Positions 37,101 through 39,810 are shown, numbered from the stretch's first letter. The stretch: 64,000 bases of DNA from Metellina segmentata (GCA_947359465.1 OX375881.1:31103742-31167741), one strand, 5' to 3'. Translations and numbers: made by a program. The notes: generated by a model from the sequence alone, not told the origin.

Positions 37101-38039
37101 CGATCATTAAAATTGCCCTATCTTTGCAATAATTAAAATTGCCCTGTCTGCGACTTTTTAAAGATAGATTGAAAATTTTAACAGATTTGAAATATGCAGA
37201 AAATTTTACACCTAAAGACTATCTTAAATGTGATTTTCGTTACATTTTTTTTTTAATTATAACTTTTATATTTTTGCAGTAAAAAAAATGGCTTTCTTTC
37301 TTTGGACGCATGCCAGGTTTCCAATGACGTCCTGACTGCTAAAGCTACGGTTTCCTAAGAAAGCGTGCTGTTATCTAGCAACCGTGATACGTCATGATGC
37401 AGCAGGCATAACAAAGCGGACGTCTTAACGGAGACCAGAGGTGTCAACTTAGACAGACAGAATACGGTGGAGAATGGATGATCTAGACGTAGCATTATTA
37501 GTATATCACGTAGTGTCAAAGCGCAAAACACCGGCTTCATTCAGTATGACGCTCAAATGGTGCACCTAGTACTAGTCTGGACGAAGGAGGAAACTAGTCT
37601 GGACAAGGTCCAATGCAAAACGATGTACTAGTTTAAAAAAATCAAGTACTTTCAAGGACTTTTCACCAAGTTCCGTAATTTTCAAGGACTTTCAAGGGCC
37701 CCTAGTTAGGAAAAAAAAATCAAGGACTTTTAAGGACTTTTCAAGGACCGTGGGAACCCTGCCAAGTCTCCAGTACCAACAGTGTAATAAATATTAGTTC
37801 TGCAGTTCCATATTATTTTAAGAGTTATATTTCTGAACTCCATTGTCTCAGAAATGGTACTCACGTAAGTTGGGCGGTAGAAGATTGTGCGCTTCTAGCG
37901 GGGGTGGTGAGAGTCTGTTGGGGGAGGTTCTGGAAGTTGGCGACAGAGGGACGGCATATACTGGCACACATCGCCAACCTGGTAAATTGAGGTAGGCTGG
38001 TTCGAGGGTTGGCGAACAATCCATAGACACGCCAACCAT
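2311..38039 (-). CDS. aop: Yan/anterior open-like (ETV6/TEL family) ETS transcriptional repressor, spliced gene
   Basis: Spliced minus-strand CDS, join of 37865-38039, 31644-31751, 24277-24462, 16463-16669, 5703-5952 and 2311-2479: 1095 nt, 364 residues plus TGA. Every junction has GT/AG ends; four introns are phase 1 and the last is phase 2, and the frame closes without a stop. Residues 1-59 are Ser/Pro-rich, 60 to about 131 form a Pointed (SAM/PNT) domain, 158-225 a polar linker, 227 to about 318 the ETS domain with recognition helix RALRYYYRV (287-295), and 319-364 an acidic tail. Known of the family: Yan/TEL proteins self-associate through the SAM domain, bind GGAA sites in the nucleus, and in flies are inactivated by ERK phosphorylation at Ser/Thr-Pro sites. 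Here Ser-Pro occurs at 9, 33, 39, 44, 160, 207, 218 and 359. The family call is strong. Orthology to aop rather than a divergent Yan paralogue is inferred, because the linker is much shorter than in Drosophila (about 730 residues). Confidence 0.9.
2480..3970. other. Intron sequence without recognisable elements
   Basis: Part of the last aop intron. A/T-rich; ORFs here are short and unlike known proteins. I see no repeat boundaries or exon-like islands. Confidence 0.4.
3976..4120. repeat. Interspersed repeat fragment, second copy at 37115-37275
   Basis: Shares ATCTTTGCGATC, GATTTGAAAT, TTTTACACC and CTTAAATGTGATTTTC in the same order with 37115-37275. Family not recognised. Confidence 0.6.
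4352..4905 (+). pseudogene. Unrecognised degraded coding-like sequence, split by a hAT MITE
   Basis: A reading frame starting MAPKYHLEEYVKWRINGRS at 4361 has the look of a transposase N-terminal helix-turn-helix, but I cannot name the family. It is interrupted by the MITE at 4475-4750 and contains stops beyond it. Confidence 0.25.
4475..4750. mobile_element. hAT-type MITE with perfect 8-bp target-site duplication
   Basis: A 276-bp element with terminal inverted repeats CAGGGCCCGATTTAG and (reverse complement of the right end) CAGGCCCTGATTTAC. It is flanked on both sides by the same 8 bp, GCTATGGA (4467-4474 and 4751-4758). CAGGG termini and an 8-bp duplication are typical of hAT transposons. 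Too short to encode a transposase. It interrupts an older sequence whose ORF (4289 onward) continues on the far side. Confidence 0.88.
4990..5318 (+). mobile_element. tRNA-derived SINE, type I head, near full length
   Basis: The head has an A-box-like TAGTGGTTAAGGTGTTAGCC and a B box GTTCGAATCC, then a body of about 230 bp (conserved blocks AAATCTGTCGTGGC, CCTCACGTTGG, TTTGGAGAGTGGGGTGCCAG, GATCCCGGACCGTCG) ending TACGACGTTAACTAAAATTACC with an ATTACC-type tail. It sits in the intron about 385 bp from the ETS exon. The ORFs it contains (about 67 residues in each direction) recur in every copy and are not genes. Confidence 0.88.
5320..5428 (+). mobile_element. SINE type III fragment
   Basis: GGCGAGTTGCAAGCGGCACAGGTTCGATTCC has a B-box-like core, followed by CCAGTAAAACTTTCCTGGTG and GTATGTCCATTTAC. 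The same sequence appears inverted at 25710-25810 and related forms at 22087-22330 and 53808-53945. It lies between a type I SINE and a palindrome MITE in both this locus and near 25.7 kb. Confidence 0.6.
5429..5655. mobile_element. Palindrome-bearing TTAA MITE (GACGAGATATCTCGTC family)
   Basis: Left end TTAACTCTCCTGGTGGTTGT then CTCGACGAGGTATCTC; right end CGAGATATCTCGTC then AAAAACCAGTTGGAAGATCAA, an imperfect inverted repeat of the left. Several ACGAGATATCTCG palindromes lie between. The right end is about 48 nt from the splice donor of the ETS exon. Confidence 0.65.
5703..5952 (-). CDS. aop: aop exon, ETS DNA-binding domain
   Basis: A 250-nt exon, acceptor TTTTTCCTTAG before 5952 and donor ACAG/GTAAGG after 5703; phase 1 in, phase 2 out. 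It encodes residues 227-308: VRLLWDFLQQLLND, then IIWKDKTRGIFKITDP, LAALWGKQKNHLNMNFDKMS, RALRYYYRVRIL and EPGERHCY. The two DNA-contacting arginines of the ETS recognition helix (Arg287, Arg290) and the conserved Trp residues 231, 251 and 271 are present. A repeat-derived 3' splice site array abuts the acceptor and a MITE ends about 48 nt beyond the donor (separate entries). Confidence 0.95.
5949..6760 (-). repeat. 102-bp tandem array derived from the ETS exon 3' splice site
   Basis: Eight units with a 101-102 bp period (the motif TCATCGTTGA starts at 6021, 6123, 6225, 6327, 6429, 6530 and 6632, with a degraded copy near 6733). The first unit overlaps the real acceptor of the ETS exon: on the minus strand TACTGAC, pyrimidine tract, CCTTAG/ACGTC in the exon-adjacent unit lines up with TACTGAC, CCCTTTCGTTAG/AACGTC in the others. 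Decoy AGs therefore occur near 6058, 6160, 6262, 6364, 6465, 6567 and 6668. A lone related piece (ACTAATGAAATAGAC) lies at 7440-7515. Confidence 0.9.
6761..8104. other. Intron sequence between the 102-bp array and the cassette exon
   Basis: Contains a diverged array-like piece at 7440-7515 and a short TG run at 7211-7224. No other structure is evident; ORFs are short and low in complexity. Confidence 0.4.
8105..8200 (-). CDS. aop: Candidate alternative (cassette) exon of aop, 32-residue insert before the ETS domain
   Basis: Between the linker exon and the ETS exon there is a 96-nt block with a strong acceptor (TTTTCACAG before 8200) and an ideal donor (ATCA/GTAAGT after 8105). Inserted between these phase-1 exons it keeps the frame and has no stop. 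It would encode Asp, then ALHTNSNQSMPAPPLRQIAQ, then FGEVGNSSEKI and a junction Asn, giving a 396-residue isoform. Skipping it gives CIT-D-VRLLWDF, where the Asp matches the TDCRLLWDY context of vertebrate ETV6, so both forms are plausible. The insert is Pro/Ser/Asn-rich and has no known domain. Confidence 0.6.
8201..9449. other. AT-rich intron sequence
   Basis: Includes a small AAT run at 8565-8590 and a CAGCGATTTTAAACC segment at 8491 that resembles one end of a hAT element without a visible partner. No exon-like block beyond 8105-8200. Confidence 0.35.
9450..9538. mobile_element. Short palindrome MITE copy
   Basis: CTAACCCTACAAGTGGTTTT then GACGAGATATCTCGTCC, a short spacer, GAGATATCTCGTC and CTTAAC. 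It is the smallest copy of the family, with two palindromes and no internal amplification. Confidence 0.6.
9540..10553. other. AT-rich intron sequence
   Basis: Very A/T-rich; the 69-residue ORFs are hydrophobic products of T-rich DNA. Nothing identifiable. Confidence 0.35.
10556..10824 (+). mobile_element. tRNA-derived SINE, type II head
   Basis: The head GGCCACGGTAGCCTAGTTGG then TAGAG...GGGTTGCGAGTTCGAA is a different tRNA-like sequence from type I, yet the body (TTAAATCTGTCGAGGCC, TCCTCACATTCGGGTGG, AATAGCCGGTTGTGTTGCTCC) is shared. The 3' end is lost where a palindrome MITE begins. Confidence 0.82.
10822..11570. mobile_element. Palindrome MITE with internal 166-bp tandem repeats
   Basis: Repeated blocks of GAGATATCTCGTC, ATCAAGATATTGCCGATTTT, CAAAATCTAGTCAGG and GATCTGACCAATTTTGC have a 166-bp period (10838, 11004, 11170), then degenerate copies. 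The right terminus CTACCTCGTCGGGACAACTA then CCAGAAAGATTAA matches the inverted left end of other copies (TTAA, CCAGG/GTGGTT, CGACGAGG). The left end is fused to a SINE. Confidence 0.78.
11575..13140. other. AT-rich intron sequence
   Basis: No repeat termini or exons identified. Around 12580-12830 there is a weak recurrence of GTTCATAC and TATACGT-like words, possibly a decayed tandem repeat. Confidence 0.35.
13170..13976. mobile_element. Decayed hAT-type element
   Basis: Inverted ends CAGAGCTCGGATCGATATGC at left and, reverse complemented, TAGGGCTCGGATTTTGCATA at right, with CAAAATATGCAAAA-type subterminal repeats on both sides. No 8-bp duplication is visible. The interior 13390-13720 has higher complexity and may be a transposase relic, but no frame is open. 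Confidence 0.55.
14220..14366. mobile_element. hAT-type MITE (GTGCACCT family), short form, perfect 8-bp duplication
   Basis: A 147-bp element, ends CAGGGCTCGAAATACCC and reverse-complement CAGGCCTCGAAATAGA, with internal GTGCACCTAATTTT repeats. Both flanks carry CTTTAATC (14212-14219 and 14367-14374). It is an internally deleted relative of 14788-15331 and sits at the left terminus of the palindrome MITE that follows. Confidence 0.88.
14369..14592. mobile_element. Palindrome MITE, decayed copy
   Basis: Left TTTAATCCGCAAAATGGTTT then TGAGGAATATC; interior TGACGCGGTATTTCATCATC and GATAAAGATTTGGTCAG as in other copies; right CCCGTCGAGACAATCACAAG then a G run ending TTAA. Palindromes are eroded. 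Confidence 0.6.
14788..15331. mobile_element. hAT-type element (GTGCACCT family), long form, perfect 8-bp duplication
   Basis: A 544-bp element beginning CAGGACTCGACATACCC and ending, in reverse complement, CAGGCCTCGAAATAGATG. Flanking duplications are CTTTAGAA (14780-14787 and 15332-15339). Both ends are lined with GTGCACCTAA repeats. The interior 14890-15290 has no coding potential I recognise. Confidence 0.88.
15340..16462. other. AT-rich intron sequence
   Basis: Intron immediately past the donor of the linker exon (minus strand). No recognisable element. Confidence 0.4.
16463..16669 (-). CDS. aop: aop exon, Ser/Pro-rich linker between Pointed and ETS domains
   Basis: A 207-nt exon, acceptor TTTTTCAG before 16669 and donor ACAG/GTACAC after 16463, phase 1 at both ends. 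It encodes residues 158-225, starting AFSPRVGNPWARSISSDF and ending RSPERGCIT, with no known fold. Ser-Pro sites at 160, 207 and 218 are candidate MAPK targets; in fly Yan a key ERK site lies shortly after the SAM domain, and Ser160 is in the comparable place (inference). GC content is clearly higher than in the surrounding intron. Confidence 0.85.
16725..16965. repeat. Intronic repeat flanking the linker exon, paralogous to 24590-24760
   Basis: AGACGTGAAATATAA, TATTGAGAG, AGCT-CAAAAAGTG, CACTAGTAGTCACGTGACTG and TGTGAAAAAT occur here in the same order as at 24590-24760. The core AGTCACGTGACT is a perfect 12-bp palindrome with a CACGTG E-box. Both copies lie just upstream of an aop exon on the minus strand. 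Confidence 0.7.
16970..17812. other. Intron sequence without identified elements
   Basis: Moderate GC in parts (17100-17450) and a C run at 17463-17472. No convincing exon in the gene's frame. Confidence 0.35.
17814..18247. mobile_element. GC-ended TIR element (PIF/Harbinger-like), copy 1
   Basis: About 434 bp, terminal inverted repeats GGCCGGTGCACGTATCCAG and GGCCCGGTGCACACATCCGG, then TTTTCAACGTGCGGCGCCGC. It is flanked by TTA on the left and TAT on the right. Copy 2 is at 63484-63914, where TTA flanks both ends. A 3-bp TWA-like duplication suggests PIF/Harbinger, but no transposase is present to confirm it. Confidence 0.75.
18380..19765. repeat. Degenerate tandem repeat, about 180-220 bp unit, split by a hAT-like insertion
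   Basis: TTGAAGC(A/G)(G/A)CACATATT recurs at about 18440, 18655, 18836, 19541 and 19738, each with GACTACAGTAT before it and CTCATTCATT-AAAATGACTA after it. The 19028-19510 element interrupts the array. Confidence 0.75.
19028..19510. mobile_element. hAT-like element (GGTTCCCAC family), short form
   Basis: Left CATGGTTCCCACACCTTTG, right in reverse complement CAGGGTTCCCACGGTCC, with many TCAAGGACTTT direct repeats at both ends. No clear 8-bp duplication. The longer relative is 36538-37761; both share AGTGTCAAAG, AACACCGGCTT and AAACTAGTCTGGAC. Confidence 0.7.
20395..20745. repeat. Two-copy direct repeat, about 233-bp spacing
   Basis: GGAAATATTCTTTTCG, GTCAACATTTA, GCTTGGCGATAACTGCGCC-AACTTTT and AAAAGTAC occur twice in order (about 20403 and 20633). 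Confidence 0.75.
21057..21856. mobile_element. hAT-like element (CAGGGTGG ends)
   Basis: About 800 bp, left CAGGGTGGCAACAAAATCC, right in reverse complement CAGGGTGGTAACAGAACC. TTCCCTGATTT repeats line both ends. No matching 8-bp flanks. The 107- and 103-residue ORFs inside are low-complexity. Confidence 0.65.
22087..22330 (+). mobile_element. SINE type III
   Basis: B-box-like GTAAGTTCGATTCCTGACAG, then CTTTAGTAAAAACTTTCATT, GTGTCTATTAC and a 3' part TTTGGCGCAGCCAAGCAGAA then GGCCTTTGCGCCATC. Related GCGCCA-rich 3' parts occur at 45200-45245, 48450-48515, 53900-53945, 54150-54180 and 59925-60000. Confidence 0.55.
22507..23400. mobile_element. hAT-type element with perfect 8-bp duplication
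   Basis: 894 bp, left CAGTGTTTCCCAACCTTTTT, right in reverse complement CAATGTTTCCCAACGTGG, flanked by ATCTAGTC at 22499-22506 and 23401-23408. Subterminal GCCCCAC/GTGGGGC words are symmetrical. The interior has no intact transposase. Confidence 0.88.
23768..24032 (-). mobile_element. SINE, type II head, decayed
   Basis: Inverted copy: the tail side GTTAACGTGGGACTTCAACA is at left; the body TTGAACCTGAGCTGGCACCCC and head remnant TTTCGAACTCGCAACC...TACCAATTGTTCTACCA are at right. Confidence 0.7.
24107..24205 (-). mobile_element. SINE body fragment
   Basis: CGGGCTATTGGTGACAG, GATCCGAGGACAACACC and a decayed GGTCAAATGAC match the inverted SINE body, about 70 bp from the aop exon at 24277. Confidence 0.6.
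24277..24462 (-). CDS. aop: aop exon, second half of Pointed/SAM domain
   Basis: A 186-nt exon, acceptor CTTTGCAG before 24462 and donor AAAG/GTGAAC after 24277 (weak donor). It continues MNG with RGLCLLKKHDF, then ERAPRCGDVLYNALQILLQ, the helix that closes a Pointed domain (residues 96-127), and a polar linker to Gly157. In TEL the self-association surfaces use an Ala in the NGKAL segment and a Val in GDVLY. By eye the Val is kept (116) and the Ala position is Gly97; the residue matching is inference. Phase 1 at both ends. Confidence 0.92.
24590..24760. repeat. Intronic repeat flanking the Pointed-domain exon, paralogous to 16725-16965
   Basis: TAGACGTGAAATATAAG, CTATTGAGAGGAGCTTC-AAAAAGTG, CCACTAGTAGTCACGTGACT and TGTGAAAAAT match the copy next to the linker exon. 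Confidence 0.7.
24776..24895 (-). mobile_element. SINE body fragment
   Basis: AAGGGAAAGATCCGAAGACA, TTTTGAACCACGGTCAGACG and CACCTGAGCTGGCACCCCAC belong to the inverted SINE body. Confidence 0.7.
24973..25707. mobile_element. Palindrome TTAA MITE with internal 76-bp tandem repeats
   Basis: Left terminus TTAACCCTCCAAGTGGTTTC then GACGAG; right terminus in reverse complement CTAATCCTGCTGGTGGTTGT then CTCGACGAGG. Inside, units of GACGAGATATCTCGTCACAA, AGATATTGCCGATATTTTAC, GATGGCAGGATCAAGATATG repeat at 25185, 25261, 25337, 25413, 25489 and 25565, an exact 76-bp period. TTAA plus CCYT-like ends resembles piggyBac. No transposase. Confidence 0.82.
25710..25810 (-). mobile_element. SINE type III fragment, inverted
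   Basis: GTAAATGAACGTACACACAC, AAGGAAAGTTTTAGTGGC and GGAATCGAATTTGCGTGGCC are the reverse of the segment at 5320-5428. As there, it abuts a palindrome MITE. Confidence 0.6.
25893..26043. mobile_element. Two head-on SINE fragments (fold-back)
   Basis: 25893-25970 is inverted body (GACGGTCCAGGATCGATCCC to TTTGAACCACGG); 25971-26043 is forward tail (CCAGACCGTTGTCAGTAGC to GTTAACTAAAATTACCATTA). Confidence 0.6.
26043..26440. repeat. Composite SINE block duplicated at 51896-52345
   Basis: Flank (TTTGAAATGGTGTTACTATT, TAGAAAGA-AGA, ACAAAATTTTGGTA) plus inverted SINE (GTGAATTAACGTCACACTGG to TTTAACGTTCACCACC) plus a forward SINE fragment occur in the same order at 51896-52345. The shared non-SINE flank implies that the composite was duplicated, not that SINEs inserted independently. 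Confidence 0.75.
26441..26765 (-). mobile_element. SINE type I body, inverted, with a forward tail fragment
   Basis: 26441-26659 is inverted body without head (TAATGGTAATTTTTTGTTAA to CACCAGCCGCCTCTGG); 26680-26765 is a forward tail (GGGATTGATCCCGTACAAG to GTTAACTAGAAAAATTACC). Confidence 0.7.
26770..27318. promoter_or_regulatory. CpG-rich promoter-like island (core 26830-26950) in an aop intron
   Basis: The core has GTAACCTAGCAACC (fits an RFX X-box, GTNRCC-N-RGYAAC), CCAATCGCGCGCG, and TGACGTCA (full CRE), in otherwise AT-rich DNA. It could be an internal promoter, an enhancer or part of an unrecognised repeat. The rest of the interval shows nothing. Confidence 0.3.
27319..27520 (+). mobile_element. 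SINE body without head (type II-like)
   Basis: CTGGTGCACGTTCAATCTG, CCTCACGTTAGCGTGATGTG, GGATTGATCCTGGACCGTCG and CCCGTTGTGTTGCTCTAG. Confidence 0.75.
27556..27898 (-). mobile_element. SINE type I, full length, inverted
   Basis: Tail GTAATGGTAACTTTAGTTAA at left, complete body, then head CGGACCCAGATTCGAACCAG and CTTAACCACTATACCGGTTG. The internal ORF recurs in the other copies and is a repeat artefact. Confidence 0.88.
27930..28048 (+). mobile_element. SINE type I 3' fragment
   Basis: GGTTCAAAATTACGAAGTGT through GTTAACTAAAATTACC. It lies just before the 28050-28272 repeat. Confidence 0.8.
28050..28272. repeat. Interspersed repeat, second copy at 45662-45905
   Basis: GGTTATATTCCTATACACAA, GAGTTACAC, CTGTGACATACATCCGAGTA and CTTAATCTTAGCTCCA are shared in order with 45662-45905. 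Both run towards TTATCCGA-type words, suggesting a pogo/Tigger-related MITE. Confidence 0.65.
28276..28722 (+). mobile_element. Two tandem type I SINE copies, the first internally deleted
   Basis: 28276-28485: head A-box region (GGTCAGGTGGTTAAGGTGTC) jumps from GGTCGGAAG to TTTGGAGAGTGGGGTGCC, skipping the B box and half the body. 28487-28722: starts in the head at TAGATCGGAAGATTCCTGG, with B box GTTCGAATCC, to the end of the body. Confidence 0.8.
28725..28888. mobile_element. Palindrome MITE, short decayed copy
   Basis: TCTAGATCTCGTCAATACCA, CTTGATGGACGAGATACCTA, and right end CTAACCACTGGAGGGTTAA matching the inverted TTAACCCTCCAAGTGG terminus. Confidence 0.6.
28889..29675. other. Intron sequence without identified elements
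   Basis: Short ORFs (up to 79 residues) on both strands look random. No splice-flanked block in the gene's phase was found. Confidence 0.35.
29676..30004 (-). mobile_element. SINE type I, full length, inverted
   Basis: Tail GTAATGGTAATTTTAGTTAA to head CCGGATTCGAACCAGGAACC and CTTAACCACTATACCGGTTG. Near-identical to 43690-44022 and 4990-5318, so probably among the younger copies. Confidence 0.9.
30022..30210 (-). mobile_element. SINE type II, truncated, inverted
   Basis: TTTTGAACCACCGTGTCAGA, CTGAGCTGGCAC, ACAGATTTAACGTGCACC and a head remnant GAATCGAAATCGCAACC. A run of ten G lies at its left edge. Confidence 0.65.
30211..30290 (+). mobile_element. SINE type I head only
   Basis: CTAGTGATTAAGGTGTTGGC, GGATCGGAAGGTTCCAGG and TTTGAATCCGGGG: A and B boxes without body. 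Confidence 0.65.
30590..30679 (+). mobile_element. SINE type I head, broken by a hAT-type element
   Basis: GGTTCTTGGTTCGAATCCGG and GGCATGGATGTTTGTCCGTG end exactly where the hAT element starts at 30680. Confidence 0.65.
30680..31245. mobile_element. hAT-type MITE with near-perfect 8-bp duplication
   Basis: 566 bp, left CAGGGTTTCCCAAACTTA, right in reverse complement CAGTGGTTCCCAAAGTATG; flanks GTGTAGAG (30672-30679) and GTCTAGAG (31246-31253) differ at one base. It is inserted in a SINE head. Confidence 0.82.
31254..31643. other. Intron sequence next to the Pointed-domain exon
   Basis: No recognisable element. The donor GTAAGC of the exon is at 31643-31638. Confidence 0.4.
31644..31751 (-). 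CDS. aop: aop exon, first half of Pointed/SAM domain
   Basis: A 108-nt exon, acceptor ATTTCAG before 31751 and donor ACG/GTAAGC after 31644. Starting with two bases of codon 59 it reads QDPRQWSRQHVFTWLEWC and continues to FYMNG, residues 60-94 plus one base of Gly95. The pattern W-S-R-x-x-V-x-x-W-L-x-W-C, then F-x-M-N-G, is the N-terminal half of the Pointed domain as in TEL and Yan. The exon is too short to stand out as an ORF; the domain signature and the exact phase match on both sides (1 in, 1 out) support it. Confidence 0.93.
32093..32592. mobile_element. Tc1/mariner-type element, internally deleted
   Basis: 500 bp between TA dinucleotides; left CAGGTATCCCAAAAAAATCA then GTACAACTTCAA, right in reverse complement CAGGGTAATCCAAAAAATCG then GTACAACTTCAA. 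It holds a minus-strand transposase fragment at 32305-32505. Confidence 0.82.
32305..32505 (-). pseudogene. Tc1/mariner-type transposase, C-terminal fragment
   Basis: FPQCWIGRDGPMAWPPRSPD then ITTPPDFFFWYYVKDAVF matches the C-terminal catalytic region of arthropod Tc1/mariner-type transposases (WPPRSPD, DFFLWGYVKD). Only the last third is present; the N-terminal DNA-binding part and the first catalytic Asp are missing, so it cannot be active. Confidence 0.75.
32600..33290. other. AT-rich intron sequence
   Basis: No element identified. Confidence 0.35.
33295..33885. repeat. Probable decayed hAT-like element (TTTTCCAGG repeats)
   Basis: CCTGACTTTTCAAGGTTTTCC near the left and TTTTCCAGG, CCTGACTTCTCC and CCGTGGGAACG near the right resemble the ends of the 19028 and 36538 elements and of 21057, but termini are unclear. 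Confidence 0.4.
34143..34175. repeat. (AC)n microsatellite
   Basis: About 16 uninterrupted AC dinucleotides. Confidence 0.98.
34176..36537. other. AT-rich intron sequence
   Basis: From 35455 (CAGGGATGCAGACTTG) to about 36060 there are fragments (CACTGTGTCGTATGGAAGGG, AACAAAAACATGAAA) that recur at 62755-62800, so a dispersed repeat is present but its limits are unclear. Also at 34460 and 34660 a CAGTCGTTTTCAAACAGCAA-like phrase occurs twice (spacing about 195). No exon found. Confidence 0.4.
36538..37761. mobile_element. hAT-like element (GGTTCCCAC family), long form
   Basis: Left CAAGGTTCCCACACCTT, right in reverse complement CAGGGTTCCCACGGTCC, with TCAAGGACTTT repeats near both ends, as in 19028-19510. 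The interior includes the repeat shared with 3976-4120 (37115-37275) and a patch with GACGTC and an X-box-like TTATCTAGCAACC (37320-37400). The right end is about 100 bp from the aop start exon. Confidence 0.7.
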
Positions 38040-38087
38040 TCATGGGGCATGCTCTTCAAAACTTGAATGACTTAGTTGCATTTCCCC
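37865..38087 (-). CDS. aop: aop exon with start codon (coding 37865-38039, 5' UTR 38040-38087)
   Basis: The 3' splice site is a pyrimidine tract ending TTTCAG before 38087; the donor is C/GTGAGT after 37865. The ATG at 38039-38037 is taken as the start because an in-frame TGA lies directly before it (38042-38040), so translation in this frame cannot enter from upstream. It encodes residues 1-58 plus the first base of codon 59: MDCSPTLEP near the start, then Ser-Pro sites at 33, 39 and 44, ending HNLLPPNL, which runs into the Pointed domain of the next exon. Leaving in phase 1 and joining CT gives Pro59. An alternative start is Met6. The presence of an acceptor means at least one non-coding exon lies upstream. 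Confidence 0.8.
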
Positions 38088-38700
38088 CTGAAAGAAAAGG
38101 AATTAAATGAGCACATGTGGTTGTCCAAATAAAAATCACCAATGCCATATGTTATGATAGATTTTAATGAATTACATTACAAAGTACCAAATCCGGAATC
38201 CTCCGGACCTCGGCCTTTCCGGATTTCGAATTATTTGCACGTTTTGTCAAAAAACACCTTCATCTACTCCCCCCCCCTACCCGCGAATTTTTCGTTTGCA
38301 ATAGTAAAATAGCAGATACATAAATAGGAATTATTTTTTAAAAAGGAAAGAAAATCTCTTTAATACAATGAAACAAATTTTTAACTTGCACATCTAATTT
38401 TTCTTTGTGGTATTTACTCTGAACATGTCCGTTATTTTGCGTTGTTTCATCACTTAGGTCCAGGTTTAACTCCGTGTTCTTTGAAAATTGTCGGAAAGAT
38501 GGGAAAAAACTGAGAACAAAAAACGCTGGTCAGCGAAACGTCCGGATTTGGGACTTTGTACTGTAATAATTATTTTCTCGTTTACTATGAATTCCAACAA
38601 CTTAATAAACTATCACGACTCAAAATGGAAATTTAATTTTTATTTTAAATGACTGATTCTTTTCAACTGGAACAATTCATGGAAATCAAACAGGTCAGTT
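38088..38700. other. Upstream intron or 5' flank of the start exon
   Basis: Contains the acceptor tract of the start exon (38088-38100) and AT-rich sequence. 38190-38240 has a short inverted pattern TCCGGA...TCCGGA. No gene. Confidence 0.35.
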
Positions 38701-38707
38701 ATATGAC

Positions 38708-38822
38708 TGAGGTTAAAAATGACGAGGCCTTAGCCTCTAATCTTTATTTTCGGCTTGTTACCCCGGACCTCGCCAACTCGCCGCTGTGCTGCTTCAGTGC
38801 GACGCAAATTCAGCTACCAACC
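38708..38822 (+). mobile_element. SINE fragment, old
   Basis: TAGCCTCTAATC, GTTACCCCGGACCTCGCCAA, GCTGCTTCAGTGCGACGCAA and CAGCTACCAACC match the 3' body and tail. Confidence 0.55.
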
Positions 38823-38829
38823 AAACAAA

Positions 38830-39243
38830 TCAGTACTATCTACACGAAAAATGCTCCCAACACCACGTTTGGGCGTTAGTGGTCGCTATGGAAACAACGC
38901 TCGTTCATTTTAAGCATGGGTGAGTCACGTTATCCCAGACTCATTGCAATGAAATATTTCTCTTATGAAGTCTTGGAGATAAACTTTAAAACGATACCAC
39001 ATGGAAAACCCTCCCACCCATAGCTGGTACCAATCCCGGAGATGTTCTCAAACAAGACGATGATAGAGATCAGGACTGACATCTCTAAACCGGCCAGTGA
39101 ACTTTTGATGGCAATTTCTTCTGATGGTGGTTTTACGATTTTCTCGCCTTGTTCGAAATGCAATCTACAGCTGTATATCTACAGCTGCCTAGGGAGTATC
39201 TGTAAATAATTTGCTCCTCTTGGACTTTTAAAGATGCACAATA
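38830..39243. other. Unannotated sequence with one X-box-like site
   Basis: GTCGCTATGGAAAC (38881-38894) fits the RFX X-box pattern RYYNYYATRRNRAC. Nothing else is recognised. Confidence 0.3.
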
Positions 39244-39245
39244 TA

Positions 39246-39794
39246 CACTACCCTACAATAATGGACCGGACGCCATTTGATTTGCATAAAATCCAACTAC
39301 TTGTTTGGGGGGTGTTTTTCGTGGTACAGTCTGCGACCTTTGCATGTTGTTCCTGGCCAATTGAACACCGACGCCTACATGAATATTTTGGACAATCAGG
39401 TTCTTCCTATGCTCTGGCAATTTTATGTAATGGACGAATGTTACTTCCAGGATGACAATGCTCCGTGTCATGTCTCAGCCTCTGTCAAGCAGTGGTATCG
39501 AGGTATGGAAGTAAAACGTCTTCTCTGGCCTGCTCACAGTCCCGACCTAAACCCCATAAAACATTTGTGGGACGCGTTAGAGCGACGCTTACGGACCAGG
39601 GAACCACGTCCGAAATCTACAGCTGAGCTGGCGACATTCTTGCAGCAGGAATGGAAAACCTTGTTGAGAGTATGTCCTGAAGGGTCGCTAGTGTAATTGC
39701 AGTTCGTGGTGGACCACCCCCTATTAAATCACGTATTCTTTCACTCATATCATCACATCTTGCTGTCCGGTCCATTATTGTAGGGTGGTTTAGG
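39246..39794. mobile_element. Tc1-like element, 5' deleted
   Basis: Between TA dinucleotides; left end ACCCTACAATAATGGACCGG, right end in reverse complement the same phrase (ACCCTACAATAATGGACCGG). It contains the C-terminal half of a transposase on the plus strand. Confidence 0.85.
39277..39696 (+). pseudogene. Tc1-like transposase, C-terminal half, inactive
   Basis: NTDAYMNILDNQVLP, YFQDDNAPCHVSASVKQWY and LLWPAHSPDLNPIKHLWDAL are Tc1 catalytic-core signatures. In active DD34E enzymes the last motif reads NPIE; here it is NPIK, so the catalytic Glu is lost. The N-terminal half and first Asp are absent, and the native C-terminus continues in another frame past a TGA (VRGGPP is visible near 39700-39720). 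Confidence 0.88.
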
Positions 39795-39810
39795 TATAGG
39801 CACATTTTAC

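Noticed and set aside
37861..38043. Alternative start MNGWRVYGLFANP in the start exon
   Set aside because: Out of frame with the Pointed-domain exons through the observed donor.
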